Shown here in pieces: positions 5,499-5,934 of a stretch of DNA of 5,934 bases. The DNA comes from Candidatus Nitrosopumilus sp. Its GTDB lineage: Archaea; Thermoproteota; Nitrososphaeria; Nitrososphaerales; Nitrosopumilaceae. The translations under genes and the position numbers were made by a program. Each line of letters begins with the position of its first letter. Positions within the stretch are counted from its first letter, which is position 1. The stretch is taken from assembly GCA_013043295.1 (NCBI GenBank), contig JABDOO010000111.1, positions 1 to 5,934 on the forward strand, in the 5' to 3' direction. The notes under the pieces were generated by a model. That model made no database searches, was not told the origin of the DNA, and saw nothing but the letters and a program-made list of their open reading frames with translations.

Positions 5499-5849
5499 TC
5501 AAGAATTAGATTTAGGATTTGCAGTATTAGAATACAAATTCAAGCTTGGTTCTAAATCATCCAAAGTGATTTCAACTTTACCTATCCGACTACGATATAA
5601 TTTAATTTTTTTACCTTCACTAGAGATTACATATTTGTCTACTTCTGCAAGGGCTAATTCTTCTAATGTAGAGAGAGTTTTGTAAACCGTTGAAAGGGAT
5701 ATTTTTAATTCATCTGCAATTTGGGTAGCATCTTTTGATTCATTTTTTACAGAAAACAAGACTGAACGTGTGCATACATTGCTAAGGGATTCAATAATTT
5801 TTTGAGTAATGTCAAATTCTGATAATTGTATAATAGTAGGTTTTTGCAT
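5499..5849 (-). CDS. Small winged-helix transcriptional regulator (ArsR/TrmB-like)
   Basis: A 116-residue DNA-binding protein starting at ATG 5849. A helix-turn-helix is clear: RSVLFSVKNESKDATQIADE (28-47) gives helices 1-2 and SLSTVYKTLSTLEELALAEV (51-70) the recognition helix region. A beta-wing follows, YVISSEGKKIKLYRSRIGKVEITLD (73-97), then a polar tail (EPSLNLYSNTANPKSNS). There is no ligand-binding domain and no cysteine cluster; one cysteine (Cys25) precedes the HTH. A GTG at 5858 in the same frame would add three residues. However, GTGAT there complements the archaeal 16S 3' end and sits 4 bases before the ATG, so it reads better as the ribosome-binding site. The gene lies directly upstream of phnDCE on the same strand and directly after a paralogue. 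Control of phosphonate uptake is inferred from position only; family placement within the archaeal small wHTH proteins is approximate. Confidence 0.82.
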   Translation of the reverse strand: MQKPTIIQLSEFDITQKIIESLSNVCTRSVLFSVKNESKDATQIADELKISLSTVYKTLSTLEELALAEVDKYVISSEGKKIKLYRSRIGKVEITLDDLEPSLNLYSNTANPKSNS

Positions 5850-5853
5850 GATA

Positions 5854-5858
5854 ATCAC
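5854..5858 (-). promoter_or_regulatory. Ribosome-binding site deciding the regulator start
   Basis: Read on the minus strand GTGAT lies four bases before ATG 5849 and pairs with the conserved 3' end of archaeal 16S rRNA (AUCAC). It also directly follows the stop codon (5861-5859) of the upstream paralogue, which suits reinitiation by ribosomes finishing that gene. It overlaps the possible GTG start at 5858, which is therefore the less likely start. Confidence 0.5.
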
Positions 5859-5934
5859 TTAGTTAGGAATCAGAGTAAGGCTAGGTTCAGGTTTTTTTAT
5901 AGATATATCAGCCTTGCTGATTCGACTTCGATAC
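5859..5934 (-). CDS. C-terminal end of a second, paralogous winged-helix regulator (partial)
   Basis: The last 24 codons and TAA stop of a gene that enters from the right edge. The translation begins YRSRISKADISI and ends KKPEPSLTLIPN. Aligned without gaps to residues 86-109 of the neighbouring regulator (YRSRIGKVEITLDDLEPSLN, then LYSN), 13 of 24 residues are identical. These include all of YRSRI, the following lysine, and EPSLxL. Such agreement over the wing and tail, in the same frame and at the natural C-terminus, shows a tandem duplication rather than chance. The stop codon lies 9 bases before the next ATG, so the pair should be co-transcribed. The DNA-binding part lies outside the window, so its integrity cannot be judged. 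Confidence 0.8.
   Translation of the reverse strand, partial: YRSRISKADISIKKPEPSLTLIPN

Noticed and set aside
5413..5685. Plus-strand open frame of 90 codons
   Set aside because: It lies mostly antisense to the winged-helix regulator, which has clear domain structure and a paralogue. The frame shows no recognisable protein pattern and no promoter of its own.

Overview
The window looks like a piece of an AT-rich thaumarchaeal (Nitrososphaerota, Nitrosopumilus-like) chromosome. Several things point that way. There is an archaeal-type aspartyl-tRNA synthetase and the archaea-specific purine enzyme PurP. Archaeal TATA boxes sit about 22-40 bases before start codons, implying very short or absent leaders. 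A secreted protein carries the 'IPxWIK-NAGWWADG' module that I know from many marine ammonia-oxidising archaeal surface proteins. The species cannot be fixed from the sequence alone.

Left part (1-1009, minus): 336 codons of aspS, running off the left edge. A 108-base divergent spacer (1010-1117) carries one TATA-like box per direction. Rightward from it lie a 63-residue single-pass membrane protein, a 70-residue unrecognised soluble protein and purP (1594-2619), all plus strand with short gaps.

Middle and right part (2634-5336, minus): purP converges, with a 14-base gap, on a complete PhnD-PhnC-PhnE type ABC importer for phosphonate or a related phosphorus oxyanion. Transcription order is phnD (binding protein), phnC (ATPase), phnE (permease), with a 17-base gap and a 20-base overlap, so one operon. 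Upstream of phnD, a good TATA box (TTTAAATA) is preceded by two inverted repeats centred 20 bp apart, a likely operator region.

Right edge (5499-5934, minus): a small winged-helix regulator, preceded on the same strand by the last 24 codons of a second gene whose C-terminus is clearly homologous to it. The window therefore ends inside a tandem pair of paralogous regulators that stand directly upstream of the transporter. They are the obvious candidates to bind the dyads and control uptake.

The most noteworthy items are the fusion of the WWADG module to the PhnD-like binding protein, the tandem regulator pair with its paired dyads, and a proline in the AspRS anticodon-binding domain that matches the non-discriminating (Asp/Asn) enzyme class. 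I see no tRNA, rRNA, CRISPR or insertion sequence, and no gene-free stretch longer than about 165 bases.
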